64,000 nucleotides of DNA. It comes from Candidatus Bathyarchaeia archaeon (GTDB taxonomy: Archaea > Thermoproteota > Bathyarchaeia > Bathyarchaeales > Bathycorpusculaceae). Shown here piece by piece: positions 53,404-63,234 of this stretch. The position numbers were made by a program, and so were the translations under genes. Each line of letters begins with the position of its first letter. The first letter of the stretch is position 1. Under the pieces are notes generated by a model. That model was not told where the DNA came from. It was given only the letters and a program-made list of their open reading frames with translations, and ran no database searches. The stretch spans positions 958,490 to 1,022,489 of the forward strand of contig JAVZEV010000001.1 of assembly GCA_038873195.1 (NCBI GenBank), written 5' to 3'.

Positions 53404-54627
53404 TTATTCCACTCCTGTAGCGCCTGTAATTCCCCGTATTCTTTCAACAGCCTTAGGAAGAACTTCCAAAACATAATTTATGTCCTCTTCAGTATGATAC
53501 CTCGTGACCTTCATAAGTATGCTGCCGTGGGCTTCGTCGAATTTTCTGCCGATAGCAACAAGAACATGACTAGGTTGAAGCAAACGCCTTGTACAAGCGC
53601 TCCCGCTTGAAACATAAATGCCATTCAAACTAAGCTCAATGGTTAATGCTTCACCTTCACATCGCAAAAAGCTAATGTTCACGTTGTCTGAAACTCTCTT
53701 GTCACCTTTTGGCCCATTAAGCTTGACGTCAGAAATCTTCCCTACTATTCCGTTGATCAATTTGTCTCTAAGGCTACGCATATGAGCTGTGTTCTTTTCA
53801 AAATTTTCAAAGGCCAACTCAGATGCCTTCGAGAACCCAACAATTAAAGGCGTGTTTTCAACGCCTGGCCAGAGTTTCTGCGTTCCAATTTGACCCTCAA
53901 GAATTTTTTCCACGCTAACGCCTTCTTTTACATAGAGGACGCCTATGCCTCGGGGTCCCAAGATTTTATAGCTGCTTATGGTTGCTAAGTCTACGCCATA
54001 TTGTTGTACGTTAAACGGAGCTTTGCCATAAGCATCTGAAGCGTCTGTGTGGAAAAGTGCTTCTGGATTTTTGTCCTTAACTATTTCCAGAGCTTCTTTG
54101 ATGGGCTGTATTGTTCCAATCTCGTGATTTACAGCGGATAAACTCACAAGAACAGTTTCTTTGTCAACAGTTTCTTTCAGTTTTTCAAGGTTTATGACGC
54201 CTTCACTGCCCACTGGAACCTTTTTTGTGGTAAACCCGTATTTCTGCAGCATTTCGGTAACGTGTAAAACGCTTATTGGCTCAATTTCCGAAATTACAAG
54301 TTTCTTGCCCTTGTTTCTCATCGAAGACAGCGTTCCCATTAAAGCTAAATTGTTGGCTTCCGTTTCACCTGGTGTAAAGTTAACTTCTTCAAGCATTTTG
54401 CATCCCAAAAAATTGGCAATTTTCTGTGTGGATTCCATTATTGTTTCGAAGGCTTCCCAACCGGGCTTATGCGTTAGTGTTGGGTTGCCATATGCCCGTT
54501 GATTGTAGTATGGCAGCATTGCGTCAATTACTTCTTGCGGAACCACGCTTGAGTTTTCAATGTCCAAATAAACTTCGCGTTTTATCCCTTCATGCGCACG
54601 AAGCAGTTCTTTCACATTTTCAACCAT
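53404..54627 (-). CDS. Divergent NifS/IscS-like PLP protein
   Basis: A 407-residue class V aminotransferase-fold protein, homologous to cysteine desulfurases. The PLP lysine is K221 in SSYKILGPRG and the mobile-loop cysteine is C345 in SSGSACT. But several PLP-pocket residues differ from IscS: the stacking His in TEHKAVL is Pro117 (IEPISVL), the Gln of DATQ is Asp198, the His before the Lys is Tyr220, and the RSGT arginine region is WPGV (253-256). So it may desulfurate cysteine differently or have a new substrate. It is the first gene of the operon with the scaffold and sufS. Confidence 0.82.
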   Translation of the reverse strand: MVENVKELLRAHEGIKREVYLDIENSSVVPQEVIDAMLPYYNQRAYGNPTLTHKPGWEAFETIMESTQKIANFLGCKMLEEVNFTPGETEANNLALMGTLSSMRNKGKKLVISEIEPISVLHVTEMLQKYGFTTKKVPVGSEGVINLEKLKETVDKETVLVSLSAVNHEIGTIQPIKEALEIVKDKNPEALFHTDASDAYGKAPFNVQQYGVDLATISSYKILGPRGIGVLYVKEGVSVEKILEGQIGTQKLWPGVENTPLIVGFSKASELAFENFEKNTAHMRSLRDKLINGIVGKISDVKLNGPKGDKRVSDNVNISFLRCEGEALTIELSLNGIYVSSGSACTRRLLQPSHVLVAIGRKFDEAHGSILMKVTRYHTEEDINYVLEVLPKAVERIRGITGATGVE

Positions 54628-54784
54628 ACTTAACTCAATCCTTTATGATAAACTAACGTTCTTCACTTTTAGTAGCAATTACCTAATAGAAAAACATAAC
54701 CCAAAATTCAGCCACAACGCGTCATCTAATACTTTATAATTGCTGGTGCAGTAAATTGCAATTGTAAAGGAAGAGCGCATCCAA

Positions 54785-57016
54785 GTGAAAATAACAGACT
54801 TGCCAATCCCAGAAGCAGTAAAAGAAGTGACCATCAAATCTGGAATTATTGAGCTTTATCCTCCGCAAGAGGAAGCAGTAAAAGCTGGAGTGCTTGAAGG
54901 AAAGAACCTTGTTCTGGCAAGTCCAACCGCCTCTGGAAAGACTTTGATTGCTGAATTCTGCGCTCTTAAACATATACTTGAAGGGAATGGCAAAACCGTT
55001 TATTTGACACCTCTGCGCGCTTTGGCAAATGAAAAGTTTGAAGAGTTCAAAAAGTACACTCAGATAAAGAAAAAAGATGAGAATCGCGTGAGGGTAGGCA
55101 TAAGCACTGGCGACTTTGACAGTAGCGACCCGTGGCTGGAGCGTTATGACATAATCATCACCACGAATGAAAAGGCTGATTCGCTTCTGCGGCACAGAAC
55201 CAAGTGGATGGATGAAATTTCACTTGTAATCGCGGATGAAGTGCACTTGCTGAATGATGCTGAACGTGGTCCAACGCTTGAGGTTGTTCTAGCAAGGCTC
55301 ATGCAAACTAACCCAGACGTGCAGATTTTGGCTTTAAGTGCCACGATAAACAATGTTCAGGAAATAGCTGAATGGCTTAGGGCAGATTATGTTACTACTG
55401 AATGGAGACCAATCCTTCTAAAAGAAGGCGTTCTCCTGCATGAGAAAATTCAATTTAGAGACGGTGCCGCACATAAAATAGAGAAAAAAACCAAGAGCCC
55501 AGACATTAATTTGGCATTATGCACTGTTAAATCTGGCGGTCAAGCATTAATTTTTGCTTCAACAAGAAAAAGCGCTGTTACAGTTGCAAAGAAAGTAGCT
55601 GGCGAAATTGAAGAAGTTTTATCCAAGCCTATGAAGCGGTCGCTGGAACATGTTGCAGAGAGAATTTTAGCGACGGGAGAAAGGACAAGAATAAGCGAAA
55701 CTTTGGCAGAACTTGTTAAACGCGGCACAGCCTTCCACCATGCAGGCTTGGGCGGAGGACACCGTAAACTAATAGAGGATTCCTTCCGAGAAGGAAAAAT
55801 TAAAGTTTTGACTGCCACGCCGACTTTGGCTTTCGGCGTAAACTTGCCAGCGAGAACCGTAATAATCCAGGATTATAGGCGCTACGAGCCCGGTTACGGA
55901 TGGTATCCAATTAGCGTTTTAGAGTATAAGCAGATGGCTGGCAGAGCCGGAAGACCAAAATATGACAAGGTTGGTGAAGCCGTGCTCATAGCTAAAACTG
56001 ATGATGAAGCGGATTATCTTATGGAAAATTATATTCTGGCGCGTCCAGAGCGGATATGGTCGAGGCTTGCTGTTGAAAGGATAATGAGAGGACATGTTTT
56101 AGCGACTGTTGCTGCGGATTATGCTCACACGGAACGTGGAATTTATGATTTTTTTGGTAGAACTTTTTATGCTTATCAGTATGAGATAAGCGCTATTAAG
56201 AGTATTATTGCGAAGATTCTCAAGTATCTTTATGATGAGGAAATGATTGAGGTTGATGGCGAAAGTATTTTTGCAACAAAGTTTGGAAAACGCGTAAGCG
56301 AGCTTTACATTGATCCCGTTTCGGCTGTGATTATCCGTGATGCGTTAAGGCGGAAACCAGCATACTTTACGGACTTGAGTCTTCTACACATGATTGCACA
56401 CACGCCGGACATGGGTCCAATAATGAGACCGTATACACAAGAAATTGATGAGATAGCAGTTTTCGTGGATGAACATAGGGACGAGTTTCTGGTTGACATG
56501 CCAAACGAGTGGGAAGACCACATAGCTTACGAACAATTTCTTGGAGAAGTCAAAACAGCCATGGTTCTTAAAGCTTGGATCGAAGAACTAAGCGAAGACC
56601 AGATAATCGAGAAATTCAGAACGCAGCCCGGCGACCTTTACAGAACAATTGAAAATGCAAAATGGCTACTTTATGCAACGCATGAGTTGGCGATGCTTTT
56701 CGGCAACAAACACGTCTTACCGCAAACTAACGAGTTAAGAGAAAGAACTGAGAAAGGCGTGAAAAAAGAACTCTTGCCAATAGTCAAACTGGAAGGCGTT
56801 GGTAGAGTTCGCGGACGCATACTTTACAACTCTGGATACAAGACAATCGAAGACATAAAATATGCACCTATTGAAAATTTGATGAACTTGCCACTGATAG
56901 GACCTAAATTGGCGAAGAAAATTAAAGAACAAGTAGGTGGGTACGTAAAGAAGGACTCGTGGGAAAAACTCGGAAAAGAAGAAGAGTGGAAGCAGAAGGC
57001 GTTAACAGAATACTAA
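54785..57016 (+). CDS. hel308: Hel308 DNA helicase
   Basis: A 743-residue superfamily 2 helicase of the archaeal Hel308/HelQ type, which unwinds DNA at stalled replication forks. Motifs: Q-like YPPQEEAV, Walker A ASPTASGKT ending at residue 53, DEVH at 151-154, LSAT, and motif VI QMAGRAGRP. The C-terminal part has the ratchet helices and a helix-hairpin-helix (LPLIGPKLAKKIKEQVGG). The start is a GTG at 54785. A TATA-like TTTATAATT lies near 54735. The last bases overlap convergent purB by four. Confidence 0.94.
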   Translation: MKITDLPIPEAVKEVTIKSGIIELYPPQEEAVKAGVLEGKNLVLASPTASGKTLIAEFCALKHILEGNGKTVYLTPLRALANEKFEEFKKYTQIKKKDENRVRVGISTGDFDSSDPWLERYDIIITTNEKADSLLRHRTKWMDEISLVIADEVHLLNDAERGPTLEVVLARLMQTNPDVQILALSATINNVQEIAEWLRADYVTTEWRPILLKEGVLLHEKIQFRDGAAHKIEKKTKSPDINLALCTVKSGGQALIFASTRKSAVTVAKKVAGEIEEVLSKPMKRSLEHVAERILATGERTRISETLAELVKRGTAFHHAGLGGGHRKLIEDSFREGKIKVLTATPTLAFGVNLPARTVIIQDYRRYEPGYGWYPISVLEYKQMAGRAGRPKYDKVGEAVLIAKTDDEADYLMENYILARPERIWSRLAVERIMRGHVLATVAADYAHTERGIYDFFGRTFYAYQYEISAIKSIIAKILKYLYDEEMIEVDGESIFATKFGKRVSELYIDPVSAVIIRDALRRKPAYFTDLSLLHMIAHTPDMGPIMRPYTQEIDEIAVFVDEHRDEFLVDMPNEWEDHIAYEQFLGEVKTAMVLKAWIEELSEDQIIEKFRTQPGDLYRTIENAKWLLYATHELAMLFGNKHVLPQTNELRERTEKGVKKELLPIVKLEGVGRVRGRILYNSGYKTIEDIKYAPIENLMNLPLIGPKLAKKIKEQVGGYVKKDSWEKLGKEEEWKQKALTEY

Positions 57017-58395
57017 GCTATTCCTCTAGCCTTGCGCTCTCTCATGGTTTTCTTAACCATTTTTGCTACTTGCTCTTTCGCTGTTCCCAGATAATTCTTA
57101 GGTTTTAATGCATCAGCAATTTCTTTTTCAGTCAATTTTTTACTTACAGTTTTATCTTCAAGAAGGACCTCTTTGAAATGCCGCTTTTCCATCTCACTTT
57201 TCAATGTCAATTTTCTTAGCAGCTCGTGGGCTTCTTGGCGGCTCATGCCTTTCTTTGTCAACGCAATCATCACTGCTTCTGACATGGTGCGTCCTTGAGT
57301 CAGCTCAGTATTCTTGCGCATACGCTCCTCATCCACACGCAAATTAGCCACAATATTAGTCATCAAGAAAAGCTGATAATCAACCAAAATGCACACTTCA
57401 GGAAGCATATAACGTTCTGTCGAAGACTGTGTTAAGTCTCGTTCATGCCAAGTTACAACATCTTCTAAAGCGGGAACAACAAGACTCCTAACAATTCGGG
57501 CTAAACCGCAAACTCTCTCAGATAGCTCTGGGTTTCGCTTCTGCGACATCGTGGAGCTTCCAACCTGCTTTTCTGGTTCGAAAAACTCGAAGAGTTCGCC
57601 AATTTCGGGTCTTTGCAGTTCTCGGATTTCAGTGGCGAAGTTGTCAAGTGTAGAAGAAATAAGCGCTAACAAGCATACGAGTTCTGCGTGACGGTCTCGT
57701 TGCACTATCTGCGTAGATATGTCAGCGGCTTTAATTCCTAAACGTTGCATAACAAGTTCCTGAATTTTCACGGCGTGCTCGCCTAAGCCTGCTTGCGTTC
57801 CAACGGCGCCGCTCATTTTCCCAACAATAACGCGTTCTTTGCATTGCCGTAGTCTTTGAATGTGCCTGGAAATTTCTCGCATCCAAACGGCAAACTTGAA
57901 GCCCAAAGTGATTGGCAATGCATGCTGACCGTGAGTTCTACCCATCATCAACGTATTCTTATACCGAGACGCCTTTTCCATCAGAACCTTCTCGAAATCA
58001 TTCAGTTTCTTCTCAATAAGCTCCAGCGCATCCTTTAGTTGAAGCGCGTTAGCCGTGTCTACAATGTCGTAACTTGTTGCGCCAAGATGGACGTAGGCTC
58101 CGCTTGGACCGCAAACTTCCGCCAAGGCTCTGACCATAGAGGCGATGTCATGTTTTATTTCTCGTTCAATTTCCTTAATGCGACTAATCTTAACATGTTT
58201 TGTAGAAGCCATAGCCGCAATTTTTTCAGCATCTTTCTTTGGTATGTCCCCTACTTCAGCGTGCGCCCACGCCAAAGCCGCTTCAACATCAAGCAGTCTC
58301 TGAATTCGCGCTTCTTCTTCGAAGATTTTCCGCATTTCCGGAGTCCCATGACGCCCAGTGTCTATTGGGCTTACATCCACGGGAAGAATCGGCAA
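57013..58395 (-). CDS. purB: Adenylosuccinate lyase
   Basis: A 460-residue fumarase/aspartase-family enzyme that acts twice in purine synthesis: it splits SAICAR and adenylosuccinate. Blocks: DTGRHGTPEMRKIFEEEARIQ, HLGATSYDIVDT, GRTHGQHALPITLGFKFA, and the signature SSTMSQKRNPELSE. The frame is open to 58458, but that part is not lyase-like. TTG at 58395, with GGAGG nine bases upstream, gives MPILPVDVSPIDTGRHG and the family length. Confidence 0.94.
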   Translation of the reverse strand: MPILPVDVSPIDTGRHGTPEMRKIFEEEARIQRLLDVEAALAWAHAEVGDIPKKDAEKIAAMASTKHVKISRIKEIEREIKHDIASMVRALAEVCGPSGAYVHLGATSYDIVDTANALQLKDALELIEKKLNDFEKVLMEKASRYKNTLMMGRTHGQHALPITLGFKFAVWMREISRHIQRLRQCKERVIVGKMSGAVGTQAGLGEHAVKIQELVMQRLGIKAADISTQIVQRDRHAELVCLLALISSTLDNFATEIRELQRPEIGELFEFFEPEKQVGSSTMSQKRNPELSERVCGLARIVRSLVVPALEDVVTWHERDLTQSSTERYMLPEVCILVDYQLFLMTNIVANLRVDEERMRKNTELTQGRTMSEAVMIALTKKGMSRQEAHELLRKLTLKSEMEKRHFKEVLLEDKTVSKKLTEKEIADALKPKNYLGTAKEQVAKMVKKTMRERKARGIA

Positions 58396-58488
58396 GTTTT
58401 CTGTCCTCCGCGAAGAGATAGGAAGATTAAGGATTAATGTTTTACGAAAGCAACGCATAACGTTGTGTGTTATAAAGGGTTCTTCAGC

Positions 58489-59931
58489 ATGGGCGCATTA
58501 ATAGCAGCCATAAACAGAGGAGACGAGAACGCAGCAGAAACTGCAGTTGCCATGCTCAAAGTATTGGAACATGAAGACGTTGACACTTTTGGAATAGCTT
58601 CGCCGACTGAAGTGAAAATAGCAAAGTCTGCTGGAGCACTAGCAAATCAAGACTTCGATTCGCCTATAATAATTGGACATGTCTTCTCAAGAATTCTCAC
58701 GACAGATAAGCCGCAACCAATAAAGCTTGAGGACGCAACGTTGGTTTTTGAAGGAAGGCTTTACTCGGCTACAACAGAAACTTTTGCTAAAAAACTGCGG
58801 CAGAACCACGAAAAAATCGCTGAAGAGAGCATCAAGAAGGCGAAAGGCGACTTTGCTTTTGTTATAGCAGAAAAAGAAAAACTGATTGCTGGCAGAGACA
58901 TGTTGGGCGTGCGTCCACTCTATTATGGTCAAAATGCAAACTTGGCGTGTTTAGCTTCTGAACGCAAAGCATTATGGAAAGTAGGAATAAAAAATGCCGA
59001 TTCTTTTCCTCCGGGAAACACGGCGTCTATCGATAAACATGGTTTCAAATTTAAGCCCGTTAAAACGTTTGTTTATTCGGAGCCTAGGCGCTTACCAATT
59101 CAAACTGCCGCCGAAAAACTGCAAAGGCTTCTGCAACAATCGATAAGGGAAAGAATGCTTGGACAGAAGGAAATTGCCGTGGCTTTTTCAGGCGGATTAG
59201 ACAGCAGCATAATTGCGTTTCTCGCAAAGAAAACTGCGGCAAATGTTCACTTGATACATGTTAGCCTTGAAGGGCAACCGGAAACTGAACATGCAAAAAA
59301 AGCAGCAGAAGAGCTTGCGTTACCAATTCATGTTCACCTTTTCAGCGAAAAGGATGTTGAGAAAACGCTTCCAAAAGTTCTTTGGCTAATTGAAGAGCCA
59401 GACCCTGTAAAAGCAAGCATAGGCATTCCTATTTATTGGGCTGCAGAAAAAGCGGCTAAAGCGAATTTCAAAATAATGTTAGCTGGTCAAGGTGCAGATG
59501 AGCTTTTTGGGGGATACAAGCGATACGTCGATGACTACTTGACATATGGAAGTGAAACAGTGCACAGAGCAATGTTCAACGATATTACTAAAATGTGTGA
59601 AACCAACTTTGAGAGAGACTTCAAACTCTGCAACTTCCACAATGTAGAACTACGCTTGCCCTTTGCCACTTACCAAATAGCACAATTTGCTGCAGAATTA
59701 CCTTTGGAAATGAAAATCAAATTACCAGACGATGGAATGCGAAAGCTGATTCTGAGGCAAGTCGCCAAAAATCTTGGCCTTCCGCAAGCTATAGTGGAAA
59801 AACCGAAAAAAGCGATACAATACACATCGGGCGTTAGCAAAACTCTGAAAAAACTCGCACAAAAGGAAAGATTATCCGTTAGAGATTACGTAAAGAAAAC
59901 ATTCTTGACACTCTTCAAGAAGATGAAATAA
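58489..59931 (+). CDS. AsnB-like amide synthetase without glutaminase Cys
   Basis: A 480-residue homologue of asparagine synthetase B. The C-terminal synthetase domain is intact: AVAFSGGLDSSIIAFLAKK binds ATP and GQGADELFGGYKRYV is present. The N-terminal domain aligns with class II glutaminases (INRGDENAAETAVAMLKVLEHE) but starts MGAL where active enzymes have MCGI, so the nucleophilic Cys is missing. It may use ammonia or a free amine, as the related beta-lactam synthetases do. GTG at 58465 is in frame but its Cys is seven residues too early to be the nucleophile. One base separates it from the deacetylase gene. Confidence 0.82.
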   Translation: MGALIAAINRGDENAAETAVAMLKVLEHEDVDTFGIASPTEVKIAKSAGALANQDFDSPIIIGHVFSRILTTDKPQPIKLEDATLVFEGRLYSATTETFAKKLRQNHEKIAEESIKKAKGDFAFVIAEKEKLIAGRDMLGVRPLYYGQNANLACLASERKALWKVGIKNADSFPPGNTASIDKHGFKFKPVKTFVYSEPRRLPIQTAAEKLQRLLQQSIRERMLGQKEIAVAFSGGLDSSIIAFLAKKTAANVHLIHVSLEGQPETEHAKKAAEELALPIHVHLFSEKDVEKTLPKVLWLIEEPDPVKASIGIPIYWAAEKAAKANFKIMLAGQGADELFGGYKRYVDDYLTYGSETVHRAMFNDITKMCETNFERDFKLCNFHNVELRLPFATYQIAQFAAELPLEMKIKLPDDGMRKLILRQVAKNLGLPQAIVEKPKKAIQYTSGVSKTLKKLAQKERLSVRDYVKKTFLTLFKKMK

Positions 59932-59932
59932 A

Positions 59933-60994
59933 ATGAATAAAACAGCAGTCATTTTTTCACCCATATACTATCAACACAACCCGGGCATTGGTCACCCGGA
60001 ATCAGCAAAGCGTTTAGGAGCAATAATCAACGAACTAAAAAAAGGAAAACTTTCAAAAAGCAAGAACTGGCAGTTTGTAGAACCCGAAAAAGCTCGCGTT
60101 GCAGATGTGCAGCTTGTTCATGATACAGATTACATTAAACTTGTTGAAGCAGTTTGCAGAGCTGGAGGAGGAGCTCTAGATTCAGGCGATACAGTGGCAT
60201 CTGCAAAGAGTTTTGATGTTGCCCTTTACGCGGCTGGCGGCGCAATAACAGCAGTCAATCTTGTGATGAACAAAGAGTTTGAAAACGCGTTTGCTTTAAT
60301 GCGTCCTCCGGGACATCACGCTGGACGCCTTCGTGCAATGGGCTTCTGTATTTTCAACAATGCCGCCATAGCCGCTAAACACTTACTTAAAAAATTCAAA
60401 CTAGACAGAATTCTCATATTGGACATAGACGCCCATCATGGCAACGGCACACAAGAAACCTTCTACGAAACCAACAAAGTCCTATACATAAGTCTACACC
60501 AAGATCCACGCAGCTTTCCAGGAGCAGGATTCATAAACGAAGTCGGAGAAGATGTTGGCTTAGGTTACAACGTAAACATTCCACTTCCCTACCAAACAAG
60601 CGACCAAGTATATATAAGGGCCCTAAAAGAGATCGTAGCGCCTATAATACGCCAGTACAAACCCCAATTCATGTTAGTATCGGCTGGATTAGATGGACAT
60701 TACACAGACCCTGTGGGAAATCTTGCGCTTTCGCTCTTGTCTTATCAAGAAACTTATAAGCTAATAGTGGATTTGGTGTCAGAAATGTGTGATGGGAAGC
60801 TTGTTTGTGTTTTAGAGGGTGGTTATGGAAAGTTTGTGGGTAAAATTGCCGCTTTAGCCATCGCAAAAATGAGTGGAACCAAATACGCCGTGAATGATAA
60901 ATCGCCAACAGTGAATAGTCGTGTGAGAAAACAAGGAGAGAAAATAATAAGAGAAGCCAAAAAAACTCAAAGAAATTTCTGGAAACTGGATTAA
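59933..60994 (+). CDS. HDAC/AcuC-like deacetylase
   Basis: A 353-residue arginase-fold amidohydrolase of the histone deacetylase superfamily. Zinc-site blocks are complete: GHPESAKRLGAI, RPPGHHAGR with the catalytic His pair, ILDIDAHHGNGTQE with Asp and His ligands, SLHQDPRSFPG, and SAGLDGHYTDPVGNLALS with the second Asp. In prokaryotes such enzymes deacetylate acetylpolyamines or acetyl-lysine. It is one base downstream of the AsnB-like gene, so the pair may work on the same amide compound. Confidence 0.92.
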   Translation: MNKTAVIFSPIYYQHNPGIGHPESAKRLGAIINELKKGKLSKSKNWQFVEPEKARVADVQLVHDTDYIKLVEAVCRAGGGALDSGDTVASAKSFDVALYAAGGAITAVNLVMNKEFENAFALMRPPGHHAGRLRAMGFCIFNNAAIAAKHLLKKFKLDRILILDIDAHHGNGTQETFYETNKVLYISLHQDPRSFPGAGFINEVGEDVGLGYNVNIPLPYQTSDQVYIRALKEIVAPIIRQYKPQFMLVSAGLDGHYTDPVGNLALSLLSYQETYKLIVDLVSEMCDGKLVCVLEGGYGKFVGKIAALAIAKMSGTKYAVNDKSPTVNSRVRKQGEKIIREAKKTQRNFWKLD

Positions 60995-61018
60995 AGGTTT
61001 AGATTCAAACAGTTTCAG

Positions 61019-61201
61019 TTACTCAATAACTTGAATTGCACTTTCTGGGCATTGAACCTCGCATGCTCTGCAGACCAAGCATTCTTCAGGTTTTACTGGA
61101 ACAGATTTTCCATCTTTGACTTCATAAACGCCAACAGGGCAAGTTTCAACGCATGTACCGCATCCGGTACATTTATGGTTGTCAACCACTATTTTCACCA
61201 T
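61019..61201 (-). CDS. 2[4Fe-4S] ferredoxin
   Basis: A 60-residue ferredoxin with two four-cysteine sets: CTGCGTCVETCP and CLVCRACEVQCP. It is a small soluble electron carrier of the clostridial type, suitable as acceptor for the tungsten enzymes in the window. GGAGAGGAA precedes the ATG. It is convergent with the deacetylase gene and stands apart from the large surface protein gene downstream by 66 bases. Confidence 0.93.
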   Translation of the reverse strand: MVKIVVDNHKCTGCGTCVETCPVGVYEVKDGKSVPVKPEECLVCRACEVQCPESAIQVIE

Positions 61202-61267
61202 TTCTGATTCCTCTCCATTTAGATTTTCATTGAATTCTAAGCAGTAAAATAAAAGTGTTTAGGTTCA

Positions 61268-63052
61268 CTAACGGAGTTCTTCACGAAGCCTCAATAGAAT
61301 TCCGCTAATAGTCGTGTTCGCTGCTTCCTTTCTACGTTGATAATCTGCAAGAAGTTTTCGATAAGCTTCCAACGAAAGTTCTCCACGACTGTGACGAGCT
61401 TCAATGCTCTTAATGTTAGCTTCAACCTCGTTAATTTCAGTTTCTGCAATCTCAAGTTGCCGCATCAAATCAGCAAACTTGCCACCTGCAACACGCATCT
61501 TCTCTTTAATTTCAGCCGTATTTCTGGCCAAAGCTTCAAGGTGCATCTCCAAAGTCTTTCTCCGCACTTTGTATCTGCGCCTTGGAATTTTTCCCTTCTT
61601 TACCAAAGCCTCAAGATTATCCATTTCCAAAATCGTCTTTCTCTTATCCTCATAAGCATCTATGAAAGCTTTGATGTCTTCTGAACGCAACTTTACGGCT
61701 ACCGCAGGAACAGCAGTTATGACTGGAGCTTTAGGTCTCCTCCAAACAACGGCAACCGCACATCCAATAACAGAGAGAGACAACACCCATAACGTAGGAC
61801 GAAAAGACAACCACAAAGGATTATACTCGTAGGCTATTTGCAAAATATTTTGCGCAGGGTAAAGCTCTTCGAGACAGCCAACGCCTTGGCGATTGATTGT
61901 TATTGATTCTTGAAAAATGTTTCTTGTCAGACTATAAGCGTTGGTAGCTATGATGCCCTCAAGGTTTAGTATTCGCGCACCTTCAGGTAAAGTCACTTTT
62001 ACTGACGCGCTTTTTATGTAATAGTCCATTTGCATAAACAACGGAAGCGTAACATTGAACCCATAGGAACCATCCAACGCGCTGATGTACCAATTTGGTA
62101 AGGAGTATTTTATGGTAAACCTAGTTGACTTGTAACTTTCCAAAGGCAACGGAAACGCAATTCTGTAAAGGTTTATTCCTTCTCTTCCCACAAACGTAGG
62201 CGTCTGCGCAAATTTTCTTCCAAACTGGTCATGTGCGCTTATAACAGAAGCATTAGCAGGCAAGATTATTTCGATGGCTGCTATCGTTTGGGGTTCTTTG
62301 TTTGTTATGTAGTAGTTGTCTGCACCGTTTATTTCGCTAGCCTCGTTGATTGTAACTTCACGGGTTAAGTCGTTTACGCTGAAGACTCGTAGTTTATCAC
62401 TAGTTAATGTAAAGTCTGCAGTCGCAGACATCGCAGTAAACTCTGGAAGAGGTGCAATTTCATAAGCAGATACGTTAACTGCTCCATCGTCTTTTGTGAT
62501 TGTTATATTCACTAGGCTATCTGGAAAGGACATTGATACATTACAACTAGCAGCGGATTTTGTTAGACTTGGATATGCTGGAAAGTCCAAAATGTATCTT
62601 GTTGAGCTTGAAGCGTTAAGGAGATCATTTGAAAGTATAAATCCCACAGAAAAAACATTTTCCACTCCACTACTTACGTCTAAAGACTGCAAAAAATCTA
62701 TCTCGGCAGCATAAAAACCCATATGATTGTCTAATGGAACATCAAGCTTCACATCGCCTATGATATCGGAACCGTTATAAACCACGCAGCGAAGAACGTG
62801 TGCTCCATATTTATATGGAAAACCAATGCGAAAGTTGTCGAGGGTTGTTCCGGCAGAAGCGTTGCCAACTATCCGTATAGTATCATTTAAGAGGATGTAA
62901 CCGTTACGCATAACTTCTATAGAGTGATCAACATGTTCTATGTGATAATTTGCGCTATCTGCGGCTTCAACCGTTTTAATGTTAAATGATACCGAGATAA
63001 GAATTAGCATAACAACTGAAAAACCGATGCACACTAAGGCTGTTTTTTTCAC
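61268..63052 (-). CDS. Secreted membrane protein with cytoplasmic coiled coil
   Basis: A 594-residue protein of unknown function. It has a signal peptide (MKKTALVCIGFSVVMLILISVSF), an extracellular beta-rich part of about 400 residues with several N-x-S/T sites, one TM helix (LWVLSLSVIGCAVAVVWRR) near residue 428, and a cytoplasmic tail of about 150 residues that is nearly all coiled coil (IDAYEDKRKTILEMDNLE ... TEINEVEANIKSIEARH). The layout suggests a surface sensor or a link between the S-layer and cytoplasm. I find no enzyme motif. Confidence 0.75.
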   Translation of the reverse strand: MKKTALVCIGFSVVMLILISVSFNIKTVEAADSANYHIEHVDHSIEVMRNGYILLNDTIRIVGNASAGTTLDNFRIGFPYKYGAHVLRCVVYNGSDIIGDVKLDVPLDNHMGFYAAEIDFLQSLDVSSGVENVFSVGFILSNDLLNASSSTRYILDFPAYPSLTKSAASCNVSMSFPDSLVNITITKDDGAVNVSAYEIAPLPEFTAMSATADFTLTSDKLRVFSVNDLTREVTINEASEINGADNYYITNKEPQTIAAIEIILPANASVISAHDQFGRKFAQTPTFVGREGINLYRIAFPLPLESYKSTRFTIKYSLPNWYISALDGSYGFNVTLPLFMQMDYYIKSASVKVTLPEGARILNLEGIIATNAYSLTRNIFQESITINRQGVGCLEELYPAQNILQIAYEYNPLWLSFRPTLWVLSLSVIGCAVAVVWRRPKAPVITAVPAVAVKLRSEDIKAFIDAYEDKRKTILEMDNLEALVKKGKIPRRRYKVRRKTLEMHLEALARNTAEIKEKMRVAGGKFADLMRQLEIAETEINEVEANIKSIEARHSRGELSLEAYRKLLADYQRRKEAANTTISGILLRLREELR

Positions 63053-63234
63053 GTGGTTTCCTCCGCTTGGTTTCGAGATTTTTAGGCTTCCTATTTATTG
63101 ATGCGCCTATTTATTTACTTTTAGAATTACCCGCTTCAGTTACGTATGTACTTACACGTTTTTGTAAAGAAAACAATTGAAAACTCAATGAATGTCTAAA
63201 CAAAGTTTGCTGGAAAATTAAAAAACTGATGTTG

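Noticed and set aside
58396-58458. 21-codon extension of purB
   Set aside because: It lacks homology to the lyase start, while TTG 58395 has GGAGG at good spacing and yields the family length.
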